From Pagrus major (lineage: Eukaryota; Chordata; Actinopteri; Spariformes; Sparidae): a DNA stretch of 64,000 nucleotides. The notes below the pieces were generated by a model that did no database searches, was not told where the DNA came from, and saw nothing but the letters and a program-made list of their open reading frames with translations. The DNA lies in the NCBI RefSeq assembly GCF_040436345.1, contig NC_133223.1, forward strand, positions 27,126,910 to 27,190,909, read 5' to 3'. Positions 46,577-57,967 of the stretch are shown here, piece after piece. Every line of letters begins with the position of its first letter. The first letter of the stretch is position 1. A program made the translations under genes and the position numbers.

Positions 46577-48756
46577 CAGAATCAGAATCAGAATCAGAAT
46601 CAGCTTTATTGGCCAAGTATGTGAAACACAAACAAGGAATTTGACTTGGTTTTTCTTCGCACACAATGTACATAGACATAGACATGAACATAAACAAACA
46701 TAACAACATTCAACTAGAAGGAACAAGAACAACAAAGAACAGTGAGTTAAAAAGTGTTCAGAAGTCCGGACTATTATAAATATATAAATATATATTTAAG
46801 TATATTTATATTATATTATTTACAGTGTGGATATGTGTTGTTCAGTTATGTACAGGTAGAAATATATAAATATATATATACATATAAAGTGCAATTTGGT
46901 CTGTGAATGTAAAGACTATGAGTGGATGGTTTTTGGAGTCAGGGGGGTTACTGACACTGGGTGACTGATCAAGTGTTCATCAGTGCGACGGCCTGGGGGA
47001 AGAAACTGTTCTTATGTCTGGTTGTTTTGGCGAACAGTGTTCTGTAGCGCCTGCCGGAGGGGAGAAGTTCGAACAGATTGTGTCCAGGGTGTGATGGGTC
47101 TGCAGAGATGTTTCCTGCCCGTTTCCTGACTCTGGATGAGTACAGGTCCTGGATGGTGGGCAGTTTAGCACCAATGATTTTTTCTGCAGACCTTATTGTC
47201 CGTGTCAGTCTTTTCCTGTCCTGTTTGGTGGCTGATCCAAACCAGACGGTGATGGAGGTGCAGAGAACAGACTGAACTATTGCTGTGTAGAACTGGATCA
47301 GCAGCTCCTGGGGCAGGTTGAACTTCCTGAGCTGACGCAGGAAGTACATCCTCTGCTGGGCCTTTTTGTTTATGGAGTCTATGTTGAGAGACCACTTTAG
47401 GTCCTGGGAGATGGAAGATCCCAGAAACCTGAAGGTTTCCACAGCAGACACGGAGTTATTTAAAATGGTGATGGGGGACAGTATAGGGGGGCTACTCCTG
47501 AAGTCCACTGTCATCTCCACAGTTTTGAGCGTGTTCAGCTCCAAATTGTTCTGACCACACCAGAGGGCCAGCTGTTCCACCTCCCGTCTGTAAGCAGACT
47601 CGTCACCGTCACGGATGAGGCCGATGACCGTTGTGTCGTCTGCAAACTTCAGGAGTTTGACAGATGGGTCTCTCGAGGTGCAGTCGTTGGTATATAGGGA
47701 GAAGAGCAGTGGGGAGAGCACACATCCCTGGGGGGCGCCTGTGCTGATTGACCGGGTGCTGGATGTGATTTTCCCCAACCTCACCTGCTGCCTCCTGTCT
47801 GTCAGGAAGTTTGTGATCCACTGACAGGTGGAGGCTGGGACGGTGAGCTGGGTGAGTTTGGAGTGGAGGATGTCTGGGATGATGGTGTTGAACGCCGAGC
47901 TGAAGTCCACAAACAGGATCCTAGCATATGTCCCTGGGGAGTCAAGGTGTTGCAGGATGTAATGCAGACCCATGTTGATTGCATCATCCACTGACCTGTT
48001 TGCCCGGTATGCAAACTGCAGGGGGTCCAGCAGGGGGCCTGTGATGTCCTTCAGGTGGCTCAACACCAGTCTCTCAAAGGACTTCATGACCACAGACGTC
48101 AGGGCTACGGGCCTGTAGTCATTTAGTCCAGAAATTGCCGGTTTCTTGGGGACCGGGATTATTGTGGAGCTTTTGAAGCAGGAGGGGACTTCACACAGCT
48201 CCAGTGATCTGTTGAAGATCTGGGTGAAGATGGGGGCCAGCTGGTCAGCACAGACCTTCAGACAGGAGGGTGACACGCCGTCTGGGCCTGGAGCTTTCCT
48301 GGTCTTCTGTTGCCTGAAGAGCTGACACACATCCTCTTCACAGATCCTGAGTGATGGTGGGGGGTCAGTAGGGAGGGGTGAGGGGGGTGATGAGGTTTGT
48401 TTGATGTTGGAGTGGGTGATGGGTGTGAATGTTGGCTTCTCAAACCTGCAGTAGAAGACATTCAGGTCGTCAGCCAGTTCCCGGTTCACTGCAATGTGGG
48501 GGGATGGTCTCCTGTAGTTGGTGATCTCCTGTAGACCTCTCCACACTGACGCAGGCTTGTTAGCTGAGAAACTGTTCTTCAGCTTCTCAGTGTAACACCT
48601 CTTTGCCACTTTGATCTCCTTTGTCAGCGTGTTCCTGGTCGTGTTGTACAGGACTCTGTCCCCACTTCTGTAGGCCTCCTCCTTGGCCTGGCGAAGCATC
48701 CTGAGTTTTTCAGTGAACCAAGGTTTATTGTTGCTGTATGTTTATTGTTTTGGAAT
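46577..48756 (-). mobile_element. 5'-truncated L2/CR1-group LINE
   Basis: The element is on the minus strand, with its 3' end at 46577 in a (GATTCT)n tail preceded by a CCAATAAAGCT-type segment. The 5' end falls at about 48741-48756, where the reverse transcriptase frame breaks off. AAACTT at 46571-46576 and 48757-48762 is a short target duplication. Inserted into the left arm of the foldback element. Lacks the endonuclease domain; clade (L2, Maui or Rex1-like) from recalled similarity. Confidence 0.85.
46969..48699 (-). CDS. LINE reverse transcriptase (576 codons, N-terminally truncated ORF2)
   Basis: Open for 576 codons from a Met; the frame in fact opens slightly earlier (about 48741), reading NNKPWFTEKLR before that Met. 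Reverse transcriptase blocks are present in order: RKAPGPDGVSPSCLK (134-148), DYRPVALTSVVMKSFERLV (194-212), FVDFSSAF (263-270, catalytic Asp265), GAPQGCVLSPLL (321-332) and KFADDTTV (351-358, Asp354 and Asp355). Typical C-terminal block ends FFPQAVALMNT. A complete ORF2 would also have an upstream AP endonuclease, missing here, so the copy cannot be autonomous. The uninterrupted frame suggests recent insertion. Confidence 0.93.
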   Translation of the reverse strand: MLRQAKEEAYRSGDRVLYNTTRNTLTKEIKVAKRCYTEKLKNSFSANKPASVWRGLQEITNYRRPSPHIAVNRELADDLNVFYCRFEKPTFTPITHSNIKQTSSPPSPLPTDPPPSLRICEEDVCQLFRQQKTRKAPGPDGVSPSCLKVCADQLAPIFTQIFNRSLELCEVPSCFKSSTIIPVPKKPAISGLNDYRPVALTSVVMKSFERLVLSHLKDITGPLLDPLQFAYRANRSVDDAINMGLHYILQHLDSPGTYARILFVDFSSAFNTIIPDILHSKLTQLTVPASTCQWITNFLTDRRQQVRLGKITSSTRSISTGAPQGCVLSPLLFSLYTNDCTSRDPSVKLLKFADDTTVIGLIRDGDESAYRREVEQLALWCGQNNLELNTLKTVEMTVDFRSSPPILSPITILNNSVSAVETFRFLGSSISQDLKWSLNIDSINKKAQQRMYFLRQLRKFNLPQELLIQFYTAIVQSVLCTSITVWFGSATKQDRKRLTRTIRSAEKIIGAKLPTIQDLYSSRVRKRAGNISADPSHPGHNLFELLPSGRRYRTLFAKTTRHKNSFFPQAVALMNT

Positions 48757-49526
48757 AAACTTTGTAATATTCCTCCATACTGCTCATCCACTGCAATCCA
48801 AGCGTCATGAAGTGGCGACATCCAGAGTTTACTCGAAACGACGTCATTTAGTACATTTTTCTGGCCTAAACAGTCACTATACTATATTTGCCTGGAGGCA
48901 CGCTCCCGCGTGCACGCGAGACTCCCTCACAGCCGTCTGCACTACGGAAGCCGTGCCAGACAAGATCAACAGAACTCGCAATAGATACACACCGGTATTT
49001 ACATCCAGCTGTGAGCGACCCAGCGACACACAAGAACAAGAGGGATCTGCCTGCACTAGTGATTTGAAACTTTGACGCTCACAGCAGGGTGTAAATACCG
49101 GTGTGTATCTCTCACGAGTTCTGTTGTTCTTGTCTGGCACGGCTTCCGTAGTGCAAACGGCTGTGAGGGAGACTCGCGTGCACGCGGGAGTGTGCATCCA
49201 GGCAAATATAGTATAGTGACTGTTTAGGCTAGAAAAATGTACTAAATGACGTTGTTTCGAGTAAACTCTGGATGTCGCCACTTCAGGACACTTGGATTGC
49301 AGCGGACGAGCAGTATGGAGGAATATTTCAAAGTTTTTGTGTAGTTTTATGGACCTTTTCGTCTCGGGCACATTGACGCCCGTTATATGGATTTTTGCTG
49401 CAGGGGGGTACCCCCGCGGGTCTCCAGCTGCACTTTGAGGAATAAGAAACTACACCGGACTTCTCATCAGCATGAGGGTGAGTCGATAATGACTGAATTT
49501 CGTTCCAGAGTGAACTATACCTTTAA

Positions 49527-50092
49527 ACAGACTTTTCCTTTGGCAATACACTCCTTCAACTGTACATTGTCCGTATTTCTAGCACAGGTGGAATATAGTC
49601 ACTTGTCAACATGTGACTTCAACTTTGGCCTGATGTTGTAAATGATATTTTATCTGCATTTGTGTTTGTGTTTTGCACATTGAAGTTCTCTATTCTAGAT
49701 TCCATGGAGTGATGACTGCGATGACATAATTGTGTGTGACAAGTTAAAGAGGCTTTCAGCTCCTCCTATTAAACTACAGGGGTTACCTGCCCCACCACTG
49801 ACCACAAACAGATGACATTAGGAGCATGAGGAACAAACCCACTGACAGTAAATATAACTGAGATTCTAACAAGGCTCATTGCTGATGTTGTTGATGTCTT
49901 GTTATGATTGCATGTTTCTTACTAACTTGTAATCCTCTTGTATCATTTGTCTTTTTGGAAATCTCTGCTCTCTCTCTTGCTCTCCAAATACCTGTCACTG
50001 CCTCAATTCATGTTAACACATAACTGTTAACAGGATCCACAAATAGAAAAGTCTTTATTCATGTAGTTTCTCTTCTACTGTCTATGGGGTAA
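49527..50092. other. Cassette spacer 2, right part
   Basis: Remaining upstream flank of receptor copy 3, with the pyrimidine-rich tract and GTTAACAG acceptor-like site before the ATG. Confidence 0.7.
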
Positions 50093-51040
50093 ATGGAAAA
50101 CACTACTTATCCACCTTATTTTAACCTCACCATGTTCATTAACATAGGCAACTACCGCTACCCATCATTTGTCTTGTGTTTGCTGTTGTATGCTTTAATT
50201 ATCTCAGCTAATCTTGTCATAATATTGGTAATATCACGAGAGAAAACTTTACATGAGCCCATGTATATTTTCATTATGTGTCTTTCTGTTAACTCTCTGT
50301 GGGGCTCCGCTGGCTTCTTCTTCAGATTTTTCAAAGATCTTCTGTCTGACACTCATTTGATCCCACGATCAGCTTGTTTATTTCAGATCTATGTCATTTA
50401 CACCTACGCATCCTATGAGCTCACCCTCTTGGGCATTATGGCATATGATCGGTATGTTGCTGTGTGTCAACCTCTACATTACCACAACAAATTAACTTCC
50501 AAGCTGGTCTCTAAGCTGGTCGCCTTTGCGTGGATCTTTCCAGCCTTTTCTGTTGCAGCCTGTGTTTATCTGGCCTCCAGACTTCCACTGTGTGGCAATA
50601 AGATACCCAAGATATTCTGTGCCAACTGGCCTGTTGTAAAACTGTCATGTGTCTCCACTGTGATTAATAACCTTGTTGGCATGTTAGTGTCCGTAAGCAC
50701 AGTCTTTCTGCCCCTGGCTTTTGTCTTGTATACATATGCACGCATTTTTCTTGTTTGTAGGAAACGCTCCTCAGAATTCAGGGGCAAAGTCATACAAAGC
50801 TGTCTGCCACACGTTATTACATTTGTCAATTATTCCATCACTGTGTTTTGTGATGTTGCTCTCAGCAGAATTGATCTTGAGGATCTGAATCCATTCCTAG
50901 CTGTTATTTTGTCACTCGAGTTTGTTGTGATTCCTCCCATTGTGAATCCTCTCGTGTACGGCCTGAAGCTACCAGAAATCAGAAAACTTATTTTAAGAAT
51001 GTTATCATGCTCAAAATCTGACAAACAAATGAAGCATTAG
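50093..51040 (+). CDS. Odorant receptor, array copy 3 (315 aa)
   Basis: Seven-helix receptor with all motifs of copy 1. Differences from copy 1: R6Y, T25S, H33Y, I66V, I149F, L153S, T200S and I255V, plus tail type 2 (ends KSDKQMKH), produced by one additional A in the AAAA run near codon 307. I149F and L153S sit in TM4. The 3.1 kb foldback/LINE insertion lies between this gene and its TATA-like box and EBF-type site. Confidence 0.96.
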   Translation: MENTTYPPYFNLTMFINIGNYRYPSFVLCLLLYALIISANLVIILVISREKTLHEPMYIFIMCLSVNSLWGSAGFFFRFFKDLLSDTHLIPRSACLFQIYVIYTYASYELTLLGIMAYDRYVAVCQPLHYHNKLTSKLVSKLVAFAWIFPAFSVAACVYLASRLPLCGNKIPKIFCANWPVVKLSCVSTVINNLVGMLVSVSTVFLPLAFVLYTYARIFLVCRKRSSEFRGKVIQSCLPHVITFVNYSITVFCDVALSRIDLEDLNPFLAVILSLEFVVIPPIVNPLVYGLKLPEIRKLILRMLSCSKSDKQMKH

Positions 51041-52492
51041 AAATAATCACAGTAACATAATCAGCCTGTGCTGATTCTGTAAGTAAGTGGTCTTATCTAG
51101 AGTTCAATCATCATTACTTTAACATCTCTTATTTACACACATGGCTGAGGTAGTGTTGCATTTCTTAGTGAAGGGGATGAATGTTCATGCAAACATTTAC
51201 TTTGTAAATAACTACATTTGTAGAGATGTATTTTAACAATTATATCATTGTATTTTTTTCCTGTTGATAAATTAAAAAAAAACTCCAATAACTCCCACTG
51301 TATTCATTGTTTAAAAAAATAAATTCTGGCAATCTAGAACGACGGACTAAGAGTTTATGATAAAAAGTTGCATTATTGGGTAAAATAAAAGTCACTGGAA
51401 AAAAACAGAATAAAAAACAAACTGCTGTAATTAATGAAAATGACCTGGAATAAACTCTGTTATTGTGAAGAGACAGCAAGACATGACATGTCAAAACAGT
51501 GAGTTTCAAGAGTTTTCAAGTTGATCACTACGATAAATTTTTTGTCAGTATGTATTCTTAGGATTATTCATTTCATGAGGTTCACTTTGGGAAACTTTTT
51601 GCATTGGTAGATTGTGTCACTTTGCATGCAAAAGATAAGAGTTGTGTCAACTTTGTTAAGAATGCATTAATTATTAAATAAATTAGAATTCTGATGTATC
51701 ACATATTTTTTATTCTTATCTTTTTGATAGTATGTGGTGTTTCTGTTTTAGAAACTGACCTGGTTTCATCTGTTTGATGTCTATTCTGAACACAAATTTT
51801 AAGGCTTTGTTTCCTAAAAGACAGCCAGAGTGAAGTTCAAAGACAATGGGACCAGGAAAATAGAGCCCTTCATGTTTAATAGAGTAGTTCTGGTATAATT
51901 ACGGAGAATTTATCAAATGCTTCTGGACCATTTCTTTCAGGGCAATGACACTGATGAAGTACAGCATCTCCACCGGCATAAATTACAAAGGGAAGCACAC
52001 TTGCTACTCTTGTGCAAGCATTCACTAAACTCCTTCAGCAATCTAGTGACATAAAAACAAGTAGAAAACTGACTGTGTCTGAACAAAAAATGATGGCTAC
52101 AAATGGTGAAAACACTGTACACGTAACGCTGGTGCATGAGTTACTCAAGTATTATACTTAAGTACACAGCGTGACTCCAAGTGGGGTTACTTTAGTAACA
52201 AGGACTGACAGTGAATCTCTGAGAATGAGGAAGAGAAATGAGAAATATGATTGAGTTCTGTGCGTGAATGTGGAATTAATAGTGTGTTTTGCTTTGTACC
52301 ATTGACCCGCTGATGTACTCATGAATAACGGCCCCCACATAGCGAGTGCTCCGCCTCCTTCGCGAGTCCCCCCCCCCCCTTCCCCTAATGAGTTTCATAC
52401 TGTATGCGTAATATGCTCCAATCTGATTTGTAACATTAGGCACTATTTATTTACAGTAAACAAATATATGAAAAAGCCCCTTTCGGCCCCCC

Positions 52493-52500
52493 TATATAAA
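52493..52500 (+). promoter_or_regulatory. TATA-like box, spacer 3
   Basis: TATATAAA, 121 bp before the leader ORF and about 1.5 kb before the copy 4 ATG. Confidence 0.4.
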
Positions 52501-52613
52501 ATTACTTTGGGCGCCCCTCTGTATAGGGAGATAGGAAAGTGAATTACTGTTATTTACATTGGTTAGATTGGTTGCACGTTGGCTCTACACAGAGCAGAAG
52601 AATTAGTTTGATC

Positions 52614-52704
52614 ATGGCGAGAAGTACCATGGGATCATTGGAGGTGTTGTCTTCGCTGTTAAACAACCACCATCGCCGGGGAAAATCTGTCTGATGTGAC
52701 TCAG
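52614..52704 (+). other. Candidate leader exon 3' part with 26-codon upstream ORF, spacer 3
   Basis: ATG at 52614, TGA at 52692-52694, donor CTCAG|GTAGAA ending the exon at 52704. Candidate acceptor GTTAACAG lies just before copy 4. Confidence 0.4.
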
Positions 52705-53036
52705 GTAGAAATAATGTTCACAGACAAGGTAATGTATAAAAGTTTAGTTATAGCAACAGTGCGGCCAAATTGTAACGCATCATTATCTTGAATAAAATGA
52801 TGCATTTCTCTGGTTTGGAACATGTAAGTACACATCTCAACAAAATATATCACAAAGGTCTGAACGTGTGTGGACATTTTAATGTGGAATAAACGTTACA
52901 TATTATATCTTTAACCAATTGTAGCCAGTGCCAACACAATCATAAAAACGTTTAATAACGCTGTAGTCACAACAAGTTGATATTACTGCAAAATCAGATA
53001 TTTAGGCAGAAAACCCCAAAAATACTGTATGTTGTC

Positions 53037-53046
53037 TCCCCTGGGA
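53037..53046 (+). promoter_or_regulatory. EBF/Olf-1-type site, spacer 3
   Basis: TCCCCTGGGA, 977 bp before the copy 4 ATG. Confidence 0.5.
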
Positions 53047-54013
53047 CGAGTATTAACACAACTCCCTCACTACTGCGGCCACCGGAATGACCTTCTTCAT
53101 GGCAGCTTCAGGTTTTCAACTTGTGCGGTCAATGTTTCTAACAAAACTCTGAGGTTATTGACCCGACTTCATTCAGTCTTAAAGTGATAACCCGGGTCTT
53201 TTGATGTGGGGTTATATGAGGTAATTATCCCTCGTCAGTGTGTTACCTGCATTAGATGACCATCATCTCACTGCCACTGTGGAGAAGCAGCGCACAGCGC
53301 CGGCAGAAGGCACGGCTTTGTACTGCTGAAACCGTACCAGCAGCGAGACATATTTTAGCCTAAAATCCTACCTAAAATACATATATCAGTTAAAGTGTAT
53401 GCTATGTTTTTAACATTTATGGCACTTTACGTTGCTGTCAAACAGCCTTTTCCTTTGGCACTACATTCCCTCAACTGTACAATGTCCGTATTTCTAGCAC
53501 AGGTGGAATATAGTCACTTTTCAACATGTGACTTCAACTTTGACCTGATATTGTAATTGATATTTTATCTGCAATTGCATTTGTGTTTTGCACATTGAAG
53601 TTGTCTATCCTAGATTCCATGGAGTGATGACTGCGATGACATAATTGTGTGTGACAAGTTAAAGAGGCTTTTAGCTCCACCTGTTAAACTACAGGGGTTA
53701 CCTGCCCCACCACTGACCACAAACAGATGACATTAGGAGCATGACAGAGTGGTAAAACCCACTGACAGTAAATATGACTGAGATTCCAACAAGGCTTATT
53801 GCTGATGTTGTTGATGTCTTGTTATGATTGCATGTTTCTTACTTACTTGTAATCCTCTTGTATCATTTGTCTCTTTGGAAATCTCTGCTCTCTCTCTTGC
53901 TCTCCAAATACCTGTCACTGCCCCAATTCATGTTAACACATAACTGTTAACAGGATCCACAAATAGAAAAGTCTTTATTCATAAAGTTGTCTCTTCTACT
54001 GTCTATGGGGTAA

Positions 54014-54961
54014 ATGGAAAACACTACTCGTCCACCTTATTTTAACCTCACCATGTTCGTTTACATAGGCAACTACCGCTACCCAACATTTGTCTTGTGT
54101 TTGCTGTTGTATGTTTTAATTATCTCAGCTAATCTTGTCATAATATTGGTAATATCACGAGAGAAAACTTTACATGAGCCCATGTATATTTTCATTATGT
54201 GTCTTTCTATTAACTCTCTGTGGGGCTCCGCTGGCTTCTTCTTCAGATTTTTAAAAGACCTTCTGTCTGACACTCATTTGATCCCACGATCAGCTTGTTT
54301 ATTTCAGATCTATGTCATTTACACCTACGCATCCTTTGAGTTCACCCTCATGGGCATTATGGCATATGATCGGTATGTTGCTGTGTGTCAACCTCTACAT
54401 TACCACAACAAATTAACTTCCAAGCTGGTCTCTAAGCTGGTCGCCTTTGCGTGGATCGTTCCAGCCTTTTCTTCTGCAGCTTGTCTTTATCTGGCCTCCA
54501 GACTTCCACTGTGTGGCAATAAGATACCAAAAATATTCTGTGCCAACTGGTCTGTTGTAAAACTGTCATGTGTCTCCACTGTGATTAATAACCTTGTTGG
54601 CATGTTCGTGACCGTAAGCACAATCTTTCTGCCCCTGGCTTTTGTCTTGTATACATATGCACGCATTTTTCTTGTCTGTAGGAAACGCTCCTCAGAATTC
54701 AGGGGCAAAGTCATACAAAGCTGTCTGCCACACGTTATTACATTTGTCAATTATTCCATCACTGTGTTTTGTGATGTTGCTCTCAGCAGAATTGATCTTG
54801 AGGATCTGAATCCATTCCTAGCTGTTATTTTGTCACTCGAGTTTGTTGTGATTCCTCCCATTGTGAATCCTCTCGTGTACGGCCTGAAGCTACCAGAAAT
54901 CAGAAAACTTATTTTAAGAATGTTGTCATGCTCAAAATCTGACAAACAAATGAAGCATTAG
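54014..54961 (+). CDS. Odorant receptor, array copy 4 (315 aa)
   Basis: Intact, tail type 2. Together with copy 5 it forms a second sequence group. Differences from copy 1: I16V, N17Y, H33Y, A34V, F80L, Y108F, L110F, L113M, I149V, L153S, V154S, V158L, P180S, L198F, V204I and I255V. Those in TM3 (positions 3.38, 3.40 and 3.43) and TM4 (4.56, 4.57) lie where odorant contacts are usually placed, so ligand preference may differ. Its spacer has the full set of candidate control sites. Confidence 0.96.
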   Translation: MENTTRPPYFNLTMFVYIGNYRYPTFVLCLLLYVLIISANLVIILVISREKTLHEPMYIFIMCLSINSLWGSAGFFFRFLKDLLSDTHLIPRSACLFQIYVIYTYASFEFTLMGIMAYDRYVAVCQPLHYHNKLTSKLVSKLVAFAWIVPAFSSAACLYLASRLPLCGNKIPKIFCANWSVVKLSCVSTVINNLVGMFVTVSTIFLPLAFVLYTYARIFLVCRKRSSEFRGKVIQSCLPHVITFVNYSITVFCDVALSRIDLEDLNPFLAVILSLEFVVIPPIVNPLVYGLKLPEIRKLILRMLSCSKSDKQMKH

Positions 54962-56448
54962 AAATGATCACAGTAACATAATTAGTCTGTGCTGTTTCTG
55001 TAAGTAAGTGGTCTTATCTAGAGTTCATTCATCATTACTATAAAATCTCTTATTTACACACCTGGTTGCAGCAGTGATGCATTTCATAGTGAAGGAGATG
55101 AATGTTCGTGTAAACATTAACTTTGTAAATAACTACATTTGTAGAGATGTATTTTAACAATTATATCATTGTATTTTTTTTTTCCTGTTGATGAATTTCA
55201 AAAAACTCCAATAACTCCCACTGCATTCATTGTTATAAAACATTTTAAAAAACGGCAATATTTTTCTGGCAATCTTGAATAACGGACTAAGAGTTTATGA
55301 TAAAAAGTTGCATTATTGTGTAAAATAAAATTCACTGGGAAAACAAAATAAAAAACAAACTGCTGTAATTAATGAAAATGACCTGAAATAAACTCTGTTA
55401 TTGTGAAAAGAGACGGCAAGATATGACATGTCAAAACAGTGAGCTTCAAGAGTTTTAAAAATGTTTTTGACAATCTGACAAGTTGATCATTACGATACCA
55501 ATTTTGTCAGTATGTATTCTTAGGATTATTTATTTCATGAGGTTCACTTTGGGAAACTTTTTGCATTGGTAGATTGTGTCACTTTGCATGCAAAAGATAA
55601 GAGTTGTGTCAACTTTGTTAAGAATGCATTGATAATTAAATACATTTGAATTCTGATGTATCACATATTTTTTATTCTTATCTTTCTGATAGCATGTGGT
55701 GTTTCTGTTTTAGAAACTGACCTGGTTTCATCTGTTTGATGTCTATTCTGAACACAAGTTTTAAGACTTGTTTCCTAAAAGACAGCCAGAGTGAAGTTCA
55801 AAGACAATGGGACCAGGAAAATAGAGCCCTTCATGTTTACTAGAGTAATTCTGGTATAATTACGGAGAATTTGTCGAATGCTTCTCAACCATTTCTTTCA
55901 GGGTAATGACACTGATGAAGTACAGCATCTCCACCGGCATAAATTACAAAGGGAAGCACACTTGCTACTCTTGTGCAAGCATTCACTAAACTCCTTCGGC
56001 AATCTAGTGACATAAAAGCAAGTAGAAAACTGACTGTGTCTGAACAAAAAATGATGGCTACAAATGGTGAAAACACTGTACACGTAACGCTGGTGCATGA
56101 GTTACTCAAGTATTATACTTAAGTACACAGCGTGACTCCAAGTGGGGTTACTTTAGTAACAAGGACTGACAGTGAATCTCTGAGAATGAGGAAGAGAAAT
56201 GAGAAATATGATTGAGTTTTGTGCGTGAATGTGGAATTAATAGCGTGTTTGCTTTGTACCATGGACCCGCTGATGTACTCATGAATAACGGCCCCCACAT
56301 AGCGAGTGCTCCGCCTCCTTCGCGAGTCCCCCCCCTTACCCTAATGAGTTTCATACTGTATGCGTAATATGCTCCAATCTGATTTGTAACATTAGGCACT
56401 ATTTATTTACAGTAAACAAATATATGAAAAAGCCCCTTTCGGCCCCCC

Positions 56449-56456
56449 TATATAAA
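56449..56456 (+). promoter_or_regulatory. TATA-like box, spacer 4
   Basis: TATATAAA, 121 bp before the leader ORF of this cassette. Confidence 0.4.
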
Positions 56457-56569
56457 ATTACTTTGGGCGCCCCTCTGTATAGGGAGATAGGAAAGTGAAT
56501 TACTGTTATTTACATTAGTTCGATTTGTTGCACGTTGGCTCTACACAGAGCAGAAGAATTAGTTTGATC

Positions 56570-56660
56570 ATGGCGAGAAGTACCATGGGATCATTGGAGG
56601 TGTTGTCTTCGCTGTTAAACAACCACCATCGCCGGGGAAAATCTGTCTGATGTGACTCAG
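56570..56660 (+). other. Candidate leader exon 3' part with 26-codon upstream ORF, spacer 4
   Basis: ATG at 56570, TGA at 56648-56650, donor CTCAG|GTAGAA ending at 56660. Confidence 0.4.
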
Positions 56661-56992
56661 GTAGAAATAATGTTCACAGACAAGGTAATGTATAAAAGTT
56701 TAGTTATAGCGACAGTGCGGCCAAATTGTAACGCATCATTATCTTGAATAAAATGATGCATTTCTCTGGTTTGGAACATGTAAGTACACATCTCAACAAA
56801 ATATATCACAAAGGTCTGAACGTGTGTGGACATTTTAATGTGGAATAAACGTTACATATTATATCTTTAACCAATTGTAGCCAGTGCCAACACAATCATA
56901 AAAACGTTTAATAACGCTGTAGTCACAACAAGTTGATATTACTGCAAAATCAGATATTTAGGCAGAAAACCCCAAAAATACTGTATGTTGTC

Positions 56993-57002
56993 TCCCCTGG
57001 GA
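56993..57002 (+). promoter_or_regulatory. EBF/Olf-1-type site, spacer 4
   Basis: TCCCCTGGGA, 975 bp before the copy 5 ATG. Confidence 0.5.
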
Positions 57003-57967
57003 CGAGTATTAACACAACTCCCTCACTACTGCGGCCTCCGGAATGACCTTCTTCATGGCAGCTTCAGGTTTTCAACTTGTGCGGTCAATGTTTCTAACAA
57101 AACTCTGAGGTTATTGACCCGACTTCATTCAGTCTTAAAGTGATAACCCGGGTCTTTTGATGTGGGGTTATATGAGGTAATTATCCCTCGTCAGTGTGTT
57201 ACCTGCATTAGATGACCATCATCTCACTGCCGCTGTGGAGAAGCAGCGCACAGCGATGGCAGAAGGCACGGCTTTGTACTGCTGAAACCGTACCAGCAGC
57301 GAGACATATTTTAGCCTAAAATCCTACCTAAAATACATATATCAGTTAAAGTGTATGCTATGTTTTTAACATTTATGGCACTTTACGTTGCTGTCAAACA
57401 GCCTTTTCCTTTGGCACTACATTCCCTCAACTGTACAATGTCCGTATTTCTAGCACAGGTGGAATATAGTCACTTGTCAACATGTGACTTCAACTTTGAC
57501 CTGATATTGTAATTGATATTTTATCTGCAATTGCATTTGTGTTTTGCACATTGAAGTTGTCTATCCTAGATTCCATGGAGTGATGACTGCAATGACATAA
57601 TTGTGTGTGACAAGTTAAAGAGGCTTTTAGCTCCACCTGTTAAACTACAGGGGTTACCTGCCTCACCACAGACCACAAACAGACAACATGAGGAGCATGA
57701 CAAAGTGGTAAAACCCACTGACAGTAAATATGACTGAGATTCCAACAAGGCTTATTGCTGATGTTGTTGATGTCTTGTTATGATTGCATGTTTCTTACTT
57801 ACTTGTAATCCTCTTGTGTCATTTGTCTCTTTGGAAATCTCTGCTCTCTCTTGCTCTCCAAATACCTGTCACTGCCCCAATTCATGTTAACACATAACAG
57901 TTAACAGGATCCACAAATAGAAAAGTCTTTATTCATAAAGTTGTCTCTTCTACTGTCTATGGGGTAA

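Larger units (their letters stand above)
46384..49522. mobile_element. Foldback DNA transposon with TTAA target, carrying a LINE
   Basis: TTAA at 46380-46383 and 49523-49526 flank ends AGGAATAGTTCACTC and the inverse of GAGTGAACTATACCT. The empty site CTGTTAAACAG is seen upstream of copy 1. Two arms of about 450 bp are near-perfect inverted copies: 46384-46576 plus 48763-49017 on the left, and about 49076-49522 on the right, with a central spacer of about 58 bp. Without the LINE the element is about 950 bp and encodes nothing. Target site and termini suit piggyBac- or Kolobok-like non-autonomous elements; superfamily not proven. Confidence 0.85.
51041..54013. other. Cassette spacer 3 (full type)
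   Basis: Carries AATAAA near 51450, a TATA-like box, leader ORF, donor and EBF-type site in the order seen elsewhere. No other gene. Confidence 0.8.
54962..57967. other. Cassette spacer 4 (full type)
   Basis: Same layout as spacer 3, with AATAAA near 55387. No other gene. Confidence 0.8.

Noticed and set aside
48877-49371. A 164-codon minus-strand frame and a 130-codon plus-strand frame with matching peptides
   Set aside because: Both come from the inverted arms of the foldback element, so the same sequence is read from each side. No domain, and composition fits noncoding repeat DNA.
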